Origin: Euglena gracilis
Lineage: Eukaryota > Euglenida > Euglenophyceae > Euglenales
Reading direction: 5' to 3'
NCBI GenBank assembly: GCA_039621445.1
Contig: CP154957.1
Coordinates: forward strand, 15,306,947 to 15,370,946
Length of the DNA stretch: 64,000 bases
Part shown: positions 1 through 8,766 of the stretch, piece after piece
Position numbering within the stretch: position 1 is the stretch's first letter
How the letters are laid out: each line of letters begins with the position of its first letter
Program-made: the position numbers and the translations under genes
Notes under the pieces: model-generated
Databases searched by the model: none
What the model was told of the DNA's origin: nothing
Seen by the model: only the letters and a program-made list of their open reading frames with translations

Positions 1-880
1 GTTCATCAGCACGTATGTCTTCCAGGCCTTCCATGCGGTCTTCACCGCTCTCACCATCACTCTCCTCACTGTCTTCCACCGTTTCTGGTGAGGCGGCAGG
101 GGCTGCTGGCTGTTCCGCTGTAGCGGTAGGCACAGCTGTTGGTTGCGCAATCGCGCTGGTGGGGGGTGCCGCAATAGCGGGCTGGGGTGAGGAGGTAGCG
201 ACAGAAGATTGACTCTCCTGAAATCCCATAGGGATAAATGGTTCCGCAGTAGCCGATAGGCTGGAACCTAGGTAACGCCGACCACGCCCGAAGACGGGTG
301 GCGGTGTCTCACCAGGAATACCCTGGGGAACAGGCGTTGCCGGTTGCGGCTGCGTTGTGGGTACTGATGCCGGTTGCGGCTGTGTTGAAGGTTCCGCTGG
401 CGGAACTTCCGAAGCCGGTTGCGGCTTTGGGACAGGTGCCTGTGGCACCTGTCTTTTCCGTAATCGGAAAAGATCCCATGGTTTCCTTTCGTCTTCAACC
501 ATTCTGTGGTTGAAGCGCAGGAGGGGTAGGGCCATGCCCAGCTCGTTTCGTCTGCCGCCTTGGAAAAACGGCTGGAACAACGCTCTATCGAGCGTATCGC
601 CGAATCGGCGTTTGACATAATCGTCTATGCTTTCCTTCTCGAACCTAGGCCTGATGGGGACATAGTCCGGAGGAATTTCCCTATCGGGATTGAGATAATA
701 ATATATCTCCATAATCTGGCAGGTCCAAGCCCTGAACCAGAATTGCTGCAAATACAGCAGGAGTTGACGGTGGTTGCGTCGCCCATTCGAGCTTTGGTGA
801 ACATCCTTTGGATTTCTGCAAAGGTGCAGGAGCATGATGCGCTTTGGCGCTGTCGCGGGATATTGGCCTGTTGGCCTTCC
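1..880 (-). CDS. Unrecognised coding segment, open at left window edge
   Basis: A minus-strand frame without stops runs from about 880 to the window edge (last complete codon at 2-4). It lacks its own start and appears to continue the segment to its right after a frameshift at about 830-890. The translation looks like real protein: an aromatic and charged part (for example RQLLLYLQQFWFRAW and FEKESIDDYVKRRFGDT), then Pro/Gln/Ala/Thr-rich sequence, ending at the edge in an acidic Ser/Glu/Asp stretch (ETVEDSEESDGESGEDR). I recognise no domain. It lies downstream of the Ty3 pol on the same strand and shares its micro-hairpins, so it may be an accessory 3' ORF of that element or part of a neighbouring element. 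Function is not assigned. Confidence 0.5.
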
Positions 881-1692
881 TCGTCCTGGCCTTCGGCCTG
901 TGGTTGAGTACTGCGTACTCCGAATCCCCAGAAGTCCACTGCAAACTTTTCGTGACAGTGGGTGCATCTGACGATATACGTCTGGGGGAAGCGGAGGTCA
1001 ATATCGACCACTTCAAAATGATAGGCATATTGCCAGTGGTAGAAGACTTGCAGATTGCTGCAGAACATGTTCTCTGCCAATTTGGCAATATTGTCAGGCA
1101 GTGGGTAGATTTCCCACTCCAGGCCTTTTGGGCCTACACTGCGAATGCAGTCGAATAACTGCCGTAGCAAATCTTTACCTGTATTGTATCGGTCTTCCCG
1201 ACCGCAATCCAGATAAGGATATCCACAGGAGTTCAGGAATCTGCCGAAATTTTGGGTGGGGTATCCCGCCCAGAACCAAACGTGCCAGAATCCCGGCAGA
1301 GCGTCCAGTATCGGACCGAGGGTTAGGTTGCCCTCATAGGCATACAGAGTTCCATCATGGTGGAAATCCCGGTTACGCTCCAAATAGAGCTGTCGGGTCA
1401 CGGTCACAACGGGAGATGCGACCAAGATTGGGAGAGAAAGGTTCGTTTTGGAACTTTCGCATGGCCTCGAATGCGAGTTCACGGTTGCTTTTGATATGCT
1501 CGAATAGAGCTTCCATGTCGTCCTCATAGACGTTCCGGTATTGGCCTTTCTGGCCTTTGCCTTGGCCTTTTTGGCCTGCTGTCGGTGCTCGTTTGGGAGC
1601 ACTTTTGGCTTTACCCTTGCCCGATCGGGCTTCGCTTCGGGCAATCTCTTCTCTTGCTTGTTTCCAAGCATGAGGATTGAGATTGGCCGCAA
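870..1692 (-). CDS. Unrecognised coding segment with a CxxC motif
   Basis: Minus-strand open frame. The part from about 1410 down to 870 is most protein-like (aromatic-rich, with LPGFWHVWFWAGYP and GLEWEIYPLPDNIAKL). It holds one CxxC pair in RCTHCHEKFAVDFWG, which could be half a zinc site. Its upstream part (1410-1692) overlaps the next segment in another frame and is probably a shadow. The coding path seems to enter this frame at about 1400 and leave it at about 870, so a once continuous gene is split by two frameshifts, or the assembly has indels here. No family recognised. Confidence 0.45.
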
Positions 1693-2551
1693 AACGAGGG
1701 CCGATAAAGGCAGGATTTACATCGCTCGCACGTCCAAGCAATTCCTGCGGGGCATAAGCCATTTTGGCTGCTGGGTAGGCTGCAGGTTGATCCTGCATAT
1801 CCGCCAAAAATGGTGGATTGTTGATGGGCAGGGGTTCGCCTCTAGGCGGATCGATATAGGTGGGGTTGCGTACACGTTCGAGGGTATCCTCGAAAATTTT
1901 GTTTACGCGTGCACGCTCTGCAGCTTCGTGCTCGATTTCTGCCCTATGGGCTCTTTGGGCCAGTTCGGCCTGTTCGAGCTGTTGCTGCGTGGGTTCGGGA
2001 ACGGGCAGTACCTCGGTTGTGGCCTGTTGGCCTGGAGGTACCGGTGTTTCCTGAGGAGGTAACGCCATCGGCGCTGTCATAGGCTGTGGCGCTGTTAGCG
2101 CTGCTGCAGGTTGTGGCGCTGTTGGCGCTGCTGCAGGCTGTGGCGCCGTTGGCGCTGTTGTGGCTGCTGGTGCTGCTGCTTTTGCTGGAACCGGTCTGGG
2201 ATGTTGCGCCGTTGGCGCTGGTCTAGCCGCAGCGGTATACGGTACGGGCACAGGAGGGGGTGCGGCCTGTTGGCCACCCGATGCCCGCCGTTGCTGTGAA
2301 GGGGTAGCCTGTCTGGCTGGGGTCGGGGCAGGGGCTGGGGGCTTTGGTCTCCCTATTGGGGATGAAGATTCTGGTCTACCCCGTTTTCCCAGGTCTGCTG
2401 GCCGATACGGCTGCGCATATCTGCGTTCTGCAGACCGTGGGCCCTGGAGGTGTTCCAGGGACTGGTAGTACTGGATGGCCTGCTGAGGTGATGTGAAGTG
2501 AGGAGCTGGGAGAGGTTCAGGTGCCGTTGGCACTTCCTCTTCCACGGCCAT
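1373..2551 (-). CDS. Pro/Ala/Gln-rich unrecognised protein segment
   Basis: A 392-codon minus-strand frame starting at ATG 2551. The N-terminal half is low-complexity Pro/Ala/Gln/Thr with a repeated APTAPQPAA-type motif encoded around 2080-2160. It is followed by a charged Gln/Glu-rich, possibly helical stretch (TQQQLEQAELAQRAHRAEI), then a basic GKGKAKSAPKR region and an acidic VYEDDMEALFEHIKS patch. The order of disordered Pro-rich, helical and basic regions resembles Gag-like or nucleic-acid-binding proteins, but there is no zinc knuckle and no assignment is made. The ATG lies 13 nt past the stop of the preceding segment, so this is either a separate ORF or the same gene after a frameshift. 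Confidence 0.5.
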   Translation of the reverse strand: MAVEEEVPTAPEPLPAPHFTSPQQAIQYYQSLEHLQGPRSAERRYAQPYRPADLGKRGRPESSSPIGRPKPPAPAPTPARQATPSQQRRASGGQQAAPPPVPVPYTAAARPAPTAQHPRPVPAKAAAPAATTAPTAPQPAAAPTAPQPAAALTAPQPMTAPMALPPQETPVPPGQQATTEVLPVPEPTQQQLEQAELAQRAHRAEIEHEAAERARVNKIFEDTLERVRNPTYIDPPRGEPLPINNPPFLADMQDQPAAYPAAKMAYAPQELLGRASDVNPAFIGPRFAANLNPHAWKQAREEIARSEARSGKGKAKSAPKRAPTAGQKGQGKGQKGQYRNVYEDDMEALFEHIKSNRELAFEAMRKFQNEPFSPNLGRISRCDRDPTALFGA

Positions 2552-2564
2552 TCGGCCTTCGGCC

Positions 2565-3437
2565 TCAGCGCTCCACGTCCTCAGCCCAGGAGATGGGCTC
2601 CTGAGCCACCGGTGTTTCCCGCTGTACGGGCAACTGACTTCCAGCTGCCAGGTGTGCTGGATAAGGGAATGGTGGAAGGGCCGTTGACAGTTGTGTCATT
2701 GGCTCAGGCGCATATTGCGTTGGTGGTTCCCGATATTCGGGTGGTGGTGGTCTTGGCATACGAGGCGGGGATTGGGTATCGCGAAAAATTCGCGATGGTT
2801 GCACTGTTTGTGCTGGGTAATCTCCCATCTCGCTTTCCTCTATCGAGGGACTCTGTTCACGCATATATTCGGTGAATGCACCTGCGTGATGACGTATCCG
2901 CGGGATAGGCGGTACTGTAATACCCAGTGTACGCATGCTGACCTCAGGGGGGTATTCCCCGGGCATGAAATACACTTTCCCTGTCATCAAAGTCTGGCCA
3001 CATGCGCACCATTGTGCAATAGGCCTATTGGCCAGGCCCAGAATTTGACGACAGTGGGTATCCCACAACACCTGTAGAGATGGGTCTGCCCTCTCCAGGT
3101 TGCTGGCCCGCAAGGCTGTTCGCAGGGTCTTCTCTGCGAGATTCACCAGTTCCGCGGTGAAGGCGGGGTATGGCACCGTTGGTGCTGCCTGAGGCGCCTC
3201 ATGCGTCGCAGGGGGATCGCATAAGCGGATATATACTGTGGGCTGGCTGCGGTGTGAGCCGCGGTTCCCGGAGGGTATAGCAGCAGGAGGGGCATCGCCT
3301 GTACGGCGTGTACCGGTGTGGGGCACCTGTACGGGTTGAGGTTGGGGTTGAGGTTGGGGTTGCTGAGATATAACATACTGTGGGGTATACAGGATGGGAG
3401 GCGAGGGGCCAGGCATGGCGTAATGCGCCTGCTCCAT
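2565..3437 (-). CDS. Pro-rich unrecognised protein segment
   Basis: A 290-codon minus-strand frame beginning with tandem QP dipeptides, encoded by a (GGTTGA)-like hexamer run near 3330-3362. It then has a more ordered part (FTAELVNLAEKTLRTALRA, then WDTHCRQILGLANRPI and WCACGQTLMTGKVYFMPG). The last stretch has three cysteines or so but no complete zinc motif. It ends in a Pro-rich tail and a stop at 2565. The upstream coding path (3440-3669) enters this frame at about 3440. It belongs to the same unassigned block. Confidence 0.5.
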   Translation of the reverse strand: MEQAHYAMPGPSPPILYTPQYVISQQPQPQPQPQPVQVPHTGTRRTGDAPPAAIPSGNRGSHRSQPTVYIRLCDPPATHEAPQAAPTVPYPAFTAELVNLAEKTLRTALRASNLERADPSLQVLWDTHCRQILGLANRPIAQWCACGQTLMTGKVYFMPGEYPPEVSMRTLGITVPPIPRIRHHAGAFTEYMREQSPSIEESEMGDYPAQTVQPSRIFRDTQSPPRMPRPPPPEYREPPTQYAPEPMTQLSTALPPFPYPAHLAAGSQLPVQRETPVAQEPISWAEDVER

Positions 3438-3439
3438 TG

Positions 3440-3669
3440 GAGGTGAATGATTCAGGCATTTGTGCCTGAATCATTTGAGGTGGGGGTGGCATTTGTGCCT
3501 GGGCCGCATAAGCGGCAGGAGGGGGTTGATATACCGCATATGCGGGCGCCCCTTGGGCTGGGGGTGCCGCCGCATAGGCGTGTTGGGGTGGGGTAGGGAG
3601 GGAGGGCATACTGTATAGAGGGGAGGGGCCGCGCCCTGGATCTTGCATCGGTCGGGGACCAAAAAGCAA
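3440..3669 (-). CDS. Likely N-terminus of the unassigned Pro-rich block
   Basis: ATG at 3669 opens a Pro/Ala/Gln/Tyr-rich segment (for example APPAQGAPAYAVYQPPP and AQAQMPPPPQMIQAQMPES) that continues sensibly until about 3440, where the coding path moves to the next frame. The 13-bp hairpin at 3446-3475 lies exactly at this frame change. About 120 nt separate this start from the relic chromodomain of the Ty3 pol. It is either the start of an accessory 3' ORF or the beginning of another element. Confidence 0.4.
3446..3475. repeat. 13-bp perfect hairpin, loop TTTG
   Basis: Arms AATGATTCAGGCA and TGCCTGAATCATT are perfectly complementary around a 4-nt loop. It is the longest of the micro-hairpins I checked, and it sits where the reading frame of the unassigned ORF block changes. 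Confidence 0.85.
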
Positions 3670-3789
3670 AAAGTAGCTTTGATAGCTGTAGAAAAAGAAG
3701 AGGAAATGAATTGAGGTTGGAGGAAAAAAACACGGAGAGGGGAGGAAAAAGGCCTAGGCCGATTTGCCATTATTCACAGAAATGTCTAT

Positions 3790-3960
3790 GTTATTTCTTT
3801 ATTCCATAGCTTCCAGTCTGTTGGACATAACCAATAAAATGAGCAGTAGGCGGGCTCCCAGGTGTCCTCGTTGGCCATAGCCTTTCCACCGACCTTCCAG
3901 TAGTGGACTCCGATCAATTTTGTGATCGAGAATTTTGTCCACCCAAAATCATCCGTTTCG
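3790..3960 (-). pseudogene. Relic chromodomain at integrase C-terminus
   Basis: One minus frame reads HYWKVGGKAM then NEDTWEP, and a second frame across the same bases reads RWKGYG. Together these match the chromodomain signature (Y-x-V-KWKGY, then EDTWEP), with at least one frameshift between the WKGY and TWEP parts. The TWEP part maps to about 3850-3870. This supports chromovirus membership. In intact elements the domain binds modified histone H3 and steers integration; here it cannot be translated in one frame. Confidence 0.6.
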
Positions 3961-4072
3961 GGTACTTGGAACGGGGCTTATAAATAAAGGCACGGTAGTG
4001 CTTGCCATTAGGCGGGGAAAGATATGGCTTGAAAACCATGTGAAAACCTCGATCCCGTTGGGCAGTGCCACC

Positions 4073-4939
4073 CTATAGCGGGCCATTACAACAGCTTCGA
4101 ATTTCACAGGGTCCGAGCCAGAGGTTGCCCTTCGGGCGATATATAATGGAAAAATGCTGTTCGATTCCCAGTAAACCACATAGGTTGTGAAGAATCGAGA
4201 GGTGATCTTGATCACTGACAATCTCATTCGGTAAAAATTTATTCTCTTTAAATATTGCGCTAATGCGTTTCAACCCTGCCTTTTGGCATGGAATGGCTAC
4301 TATGTAACCACTCAGCCTACAGACGACAACAAAAACATAATCGTAAATTTTGCCGTCTGATCCTTTGCAAGGTTCTAATTCCAGAAAATCCATGCAGAGG
4401 GACGTAAAAATGTCAGGGGGTACGGGGAAAAAGTCCAGCGTACCAGGGGGGGTACCTCTGCGCGGTTTTACCGCTTGACAAATTTGGCACCGTTGCGAAA
4501 TTTGCAAGCAGCGCGAATGCAAATCGTTTTCTTTCAGGGTTGTACAGTACCTGCGACCCACCAAAGAAAGAAGTTTGGGGGCCCCAGGGTGACCTTGGTT
4601 GTGATAACACAAAAGTACTTCATCAACCAAGTCACGGGGTATACAATATTTATATCCCGCATCATCGCGGTAAACCAACCGTAAAGGGGAAAGGGAATAA
4701 TTATGTACAACCTCGCCATTGCGCAGTCTGTGCACTATCGTGCTATATACAGGGTCATGGGAATAATCCCATTCGCGAAAGAAGAGGGGGGAAGGAGATT
4801 CAGATCGCGTAATGCGACGGGGACCAGGTGTGCGGCCTCGCCGCCTTCTCCCCCGTATAGGAGAGACTGGCAACGAACGAAAAATCGATGAAACGGGAAA
4901 AGAATCCAACATATCGTCGGCTGCGTCATATCGACGCAC
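4073..4939 (-). pseudogene. Ty3/gypsy integrase (HHCC zinc finger and DDE core), truncated
   Basis: This minus frame holds an HHCC-type zinc finger (HNQGHPG, then CLQISQRCQIC) and the start of the DDE catalytic core: first Asp in LCMDFLELEP and second in IVSDQDH. The frame stops at 4073 just after IIYRPKGN, where the catalytic Glu is expected; downstream homology (VFKPYLSPPNGKHYR-like and then the chromodomain) lies in other frames. The open frame begins at a GTG at 4939 and overlaps the end of the pol frame, so integrase was probably reached through a frame change at about 4.9 kb. Family known for cutting target DNA and joining cDNA ends. As written it is inactive. Confidence 0.85.
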
Positions 4940-7900
4940 ATTTCATCAGCCTCTTGGCTTCCATGAAAGGTGGCATCACCTTCATCCGGGTTACCGGGGT
5001 AATGCCAGGGTGCTCGACTGAGCGGGTCTGCTACTTTTTGTGTATGGCCAGGGGTATATACAACCACTAGGTTGAACTGGCTCAAAAATTCATGCCATCG
5101 GCATCTTCGGCCTACGGATGACATGGCTTTGTTCAGATCCTCGGTATACCAGTGTTGAAGACTCTCATGGTCAGTCAACACCAGTATTTGCACCAAGGAG
5201 CTGGCGACCCAGCTACGGAATTTTTGTAAAATAAGTACGATTGCGTACGTTTCCTTCTCACGGATACTCCATTTGACTTGGCCTTTGCCATCTTCACCTT
5301 GTAGCTTTCTACTGAAGAATGCTACAGGGCGTAATTCGTTAGCCGCGTTATGCTGGCTTAGGAATCCGCCTACAGCATAATCGCTGCTATCGACTTCTAG
5401 CACATAAGGCTTGTAGGGATCCGCGATGTCGAGTACGACATTTTCAAGCATTAGCTTTTTAATGCTCTCTAGAGCTTCACGCATATCTGCGTCCCATTTG
5501 ACTTTGGTATTTTCGGGTGCGCGATTTTTGAGTTGCCTCGATAGAGGTACCGCGATTTTCGCGAAATCTTTCATGTAAATCGCGTAATATTGGGCTAATC
5601 CCAAAAATCCTTTCAAATGGGTGATGGTCTTGATGACCTCAGGTGTCCATTTCTTAATGGCCTCTAGTTTGCTAGGCGCCGCTCGGCGTTGGCCATTATT
5701 GAGAATGTGACCGCAAAACTTTATCGTTTCGCGAAATAAGTGCATTTTGGCACCTTTGACAAAGAGTCTGTGTTTGAGAAATGCGGCTAATACCGCGCGA
5801 ACATCACGATAGTGAATGTCGAGAATATTCTCGTGTGTATTCGCTGAAGGAGGGGGGGTACCAACCAAAACATCATCAATGTATACCAGCGCAAACGGTA
5901 AATCCCGTAAGACCCATTGGATCATGCGCTGAAACATTGCTGGTCCATTCTTAACACCCATTGGTAAAACCGTCCATTGGTAAACACCTTTGGATGTTAC
6001 AAAAGCCGTATAGGCTTGCGAATCAGGATCCAGATGCATTTGGTGGAAACCATCCTCCAGGTCGAAAATTGACCACAAGCGGTTATCCGCTTGTTTTGTG
6101 ATAAGGTCCTCTATTAGAGGTAACGGGAATGGGTCATCCTTAGTCTGTGAATTTAAGTACCGATAATCCAGTACTAGCCTCCACTTTTTCTGACCTGATG
6201 GGTCTGGGGGCTTAGGAACCACAAAAGCTTGGGAGGTCCATTCACTCTTGGAAGGGATGATCCACTTCCGCTCTATGAGCTTTTCAATCATTTCATTGAG
6301 AGCTATCTCTCGTTCTCCGGAACAACGGAAAAATTTCCGGTGCATTGGCTTTGCGCCTTCCTTAAGCTCTATCTTACAAACTCCAAAAGGTCCGCGAATA
6401 GCGGGATCTATATCGCAAGCGTAAACAGGATTTTCCAAAACACCAGAAAATTCGCGACTGATGCGCGTACAGAATTCTGCTGATTTGGGATGCTGTCCTG
6501 CACTTTCAATGACAGCGGAAACCTGTTTATGGGTCATATCGACCACAGGGGATTCCGAACGGGGATGCCTATCGGCATTATGTACAAAAGCCGTATCGGC
6601 TCCCACATAGTCGGTATGATCCAACACACTTACATTCAGGGGTGGAGATTGAGAAACATGAAAAGCATCAAAGAAACAAACACGGAAAATGATTTCTTGA
6701 AAAGGTGGTAATACCACTCCACGGAAATCCTCGAATAGAGGAACATCGTTTGGTAGGTCCCACCAATAAAATGTGACATAAGTCAAATTTTGAAACCATT
6801 CCGCTTCGGGATTCACAGGAACAAGTAATGCGCCTCGCGCTTGATCCTGGAAAATTTTATCTACAACAAGCGGGATAAGTTTTAGGGGGGGGTGCATCCA
6901 TAGGATAGTGTCACCCCAAAACTTATCAAAAGCGTTAGAATGTTGCGACCAATGTCGCGGTAATCGCGAATGCGCGTTGGAGGAGAATGCATCAATTTCC
7001 AAGGTCAAATCAAAAGAATCCGCCATATCGGCGATTTTTGAAAACCAATGTTTCAAAATTCGATATTGACCAAATTGAAAAGCATTCCAGGTATCCTTGG
7101 TGTACTTGGAGATTTGCTCAACATCCTGAAGGGGAGGAACACGCTGTAACACAGAACAACGAAATTGTGAATCATCCACATTCATGTCCATAGGACTCAA
7201 TCCAGGAGGGGCATGGGTGGTTTGGGCATATACCCAATCATCGGTGATGCGCGATAGCGCGGAATGCGCAATATGCGCGGGATTCGCACTATGTGCGGCA
7301 AGCGCGATATGCGCCGAATTCGCACTATGTGCGGCAAGCGCGATATGCGCGGAATTCGCACTATGTGCGGGAAGCGCGATATGCGCGGGGGTGTTGGAGA
7401 GCGCCATAGGCGCACAGGGGGCGCTATGCGCAAATCCGAAGAGGGAGGCTATGCCTTTGCACTGTAGTGCTCGATTCACTTTCGCGAATTGCGAAAAACT
7501 ACCAAGTGGATTTGTGAGCTGTGCATAATTACCAAGTGTGCTAATGGGTGTATCACCCATGGTATCAAGGCTGTGTACCTTTTGGTTATCTATTAAATCC
7601 GTACCAAGTGTATAGGTACCACTACCAGGTGTAGGAGGGGAAAAGTTCCCGGTTGCGGGATCCAATCGGATTAGTTTGGAAGTTTCAACTAGACATCCAC
7701 AATCAAAATCATGGTAAGCGGAGATTCTCCGACAGTGAGCGCATTGGTAGGAGGGTTGGTGCATGTGGTGCGCGTTTGTGTGGGTGTCAGTGCATAAGTT
7801 GGTGTCGGTTGCGGTAGCTGCTGGGGGGTGTACAGGGGTGTCTGAAATCGACACACCTGGTGGAAAACGAAAAAGTTGTGCAGCTGGGCGGCTACTCGAC

Positions 7901-8721
7901 ACCGTTATAACTTCAGGCCTTTGGGCTTTCGCCTGGGAACCCAGCGAAACGTGCGGGGTTAAGCTACTGGCTTTCCCTACCGCATGGTAAACGAGCGGTA
8001 AAAGTGCGGTGGGTAGGGGGGCAGCTTTCTCTTTACCCCTGAGGTAGGAAACGGTGTTTTCGGTTGTGGAAAACGTTGTGGAAATGCGGGGGGACATCCT
8101 GGGGGATGTCACGGGGAACAAGTTCGGGGGTGTGGTGTGTGTGCGGGGGGTAGTGCGCAAACCGTGCGAAGGACAATCCACCACCAATCGGTGTTGCCGG
8201 AGGAACGGAAAACCGAGTATGACATCTGACCCGGCGATATTCGCCTCGAATGCCCAAGTACCCAGAAAATTTTGGAATTGTGGGGGGTGTGTGTGGTGCT
8301 TCGGGATAATGGGGAGGACTATGTCCAAAATGCATCCCAAGTCACCACCGCACATGGGGCTGTTGTCAGCGGTCATAATTTTGATGGGATTCTTGGCATG
8401 AACCAAGAGGGGGGTGGGTATAAGTCCTTTGCGGAAAAGAAGGGGGATTCGACACCCTGTGTCGACTAAAATTTTGGCTTGTGCACAGAAATTTTGAGTT
8501 TTGATTTTCGCTTGGACCAAAAGTTCCATGGGGGGTACGCAAAGCGAAGGGTCGGGTGTAAAATTGTTGTTGCGCCAACTGTTCCATGACCCTTGGCTTA
8601 CTTTGCTCAACATTCCAAGCAAAAATTTGGCGCGGGGAGTGGGGGACCCGAAAATTTTCCGGGTACCGACCAAAAAGACCGATGGGCAGGGGGGGCAGGG
8701 GTGATCAGTTCCTACCTCCAT
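4735..8721 (-). CDS. Ty3/gypsy Pol: protease, reverse transcriptase, RNase H
   Basis: A 1328-residue uninterrupted frame. An aspartic protease comes first, with LVDTGC (Asp at residue 87) and a later DVILGFPFLRQH, matching the ILG motif of retropepsins. A long Pro/Ser/His-rich spacer follows, including a 12-residue tandem repeat. RT has RLVLDYRYLN, FDLEDGFHQM (Asp about 887) and YIDDVL (residues 947-952), so all three catalytic Asp are present. RNase H follows with LEVDSSDY (Asp about 1111), KETYA, TDHES and VADPLSR. Together these would make cDNA from element RNA and degrade the template. The last 70 or so residues overlap the integrase frame and are probably out of frame. Three consecutive intact domains contrast with the broken gag and integrase. 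Confidence 0.92.
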   Translation of the reverse strand: MEVGTDHPCPPCPSVFLVGTRKIFGSPTPRAKFLLGMLSKVSQGSWNSWRNNNFTPDPSLCVPPMELLVQAKIKTQNFCAQAKILVDTGCRIPLLFRKGLIPTPLLVHAKNPIKIMTADNSPMCGGDLGCILDIVLPIIPKHHTHPPQFQNFLGTWAFEANIAGSDVILGFPFLRQHRLVVDCPSHGLRTTPRTHTTPPNLFPVTSPRMSPRISTTFSTTENTVSYLRGKEKAAPLPTALLPLVYHAVGKASSLTPHVSLGSQAKAQRPEVITVSSSRPAAQLFRFPPGVSISDTPVHPPAATATDTNLCTDTHTNAHHMHQPSYQCAHCRRISAYHDFDCGCLVETSKLIRLDPATGNFSPPTPGSGTYTLGTDLIDNQKVHSLDTMGDTPISTLGNYAQLTNPLGSFSQFAKVNRALQCKGIASLFGFAHSAPCAPMALSNTPAHIALPAHSANSAHIALAAHSANSAHIALAAHSANPAHIAHSALSRITDDWVYAQTTHAPPGLSPMDMNVDDSQFRCSVLQRVPPLQDVEQISKYTKDTWNAFQFGQYRILKHWFSKIADMADSFDLTLEIDAFSSNAHSRLPRHWSQHSNAFDKFWGDTILWMHPPLKLIPLVVDKIFQDQARGALLVPVNPEAEWFQNLTYVTFYWWDLPNDVPLFEDFRGVVLPPFQEIIFRVCFFDAFHVSQSPPLNVSVLDHTDYVGADTAFVHNADRHPRSESPVVDMTHKQVSAVIESAGQHPKSAEFCTRISREFSGVLENPVYACDIDPAIRGPFGVCKIELKEGAKPMHRKFFRCSGEREIALNEMIEKLIERKWIIPSKSEWTSQAFVVPKPPDPSGQKKWRLVLDYRYLNSQTKDDPFPLPLIEDLITKQADNRLWSIFDLEDGFHQMHLDPDSQAYTAFVTSKGVYQWTVLPMGVKNGPAMFQRMIQWVLRDLPFALVYIDDVLVGTPPPSANTHENILDIHYRDVRAVLAAFLKHRLFVKGAKMHLFRETIKFCGHILNNGQRRAAPSKLEAIKKWTPEVIKTITHLKGFLGLAQYYAIYMKDFAKIAVPLSRQLKNRAPENTKVKWDADMREALESIKKLMLENVVLDIADPYKPYVLEVDSSDYAVGGFLSQHNAANELRPVAFFSRKLQGEDGKGQVKWSIREKETYAIVLILQKFRSWVASSLVQILVLTDHESLQHWYTEDLNKAMSSVGRRCRWHEFLSQFNLVVVYTPGHTQKVADPLSRAPWHYPGNPDEGDATFHGSQEADEMCVDMTQPTICWILFPFHRFFVRCQSLLYGGEGGEAAHLVPVALRDLNLLPPSSFANGIIPMTLYIAR
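7282..7389 (-). repeat. Three 36-bp coding tandem repeats built from hairpins
   Basis: Three near-identical 36-bp units (7282-7317, 7318-7353, 7354-7389) encode the 12-residue repeat AHSANSAHIALA inside the Pol spacer. Every unit contains two perfect micro-hairpins, CGCAC-TAT-GTGCG and GCGC-GATAT-GCGC. The length keeps frame. A partial diverged unit precedes them (about 7255-7281). Confidence 0.85.
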
Positions 8722-8766
8722 CTGTTCATCAGCCCAGAGGTCCGTGCCCTCAGACCTCGGGCTCCC

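Noticed and set aside
268-618. 116-residue minus ORF rich in Arg/His/Ser
   Set aside because: Another minus frame across the same bases is open to the window edge and far more protein-like; this one is a shadow.
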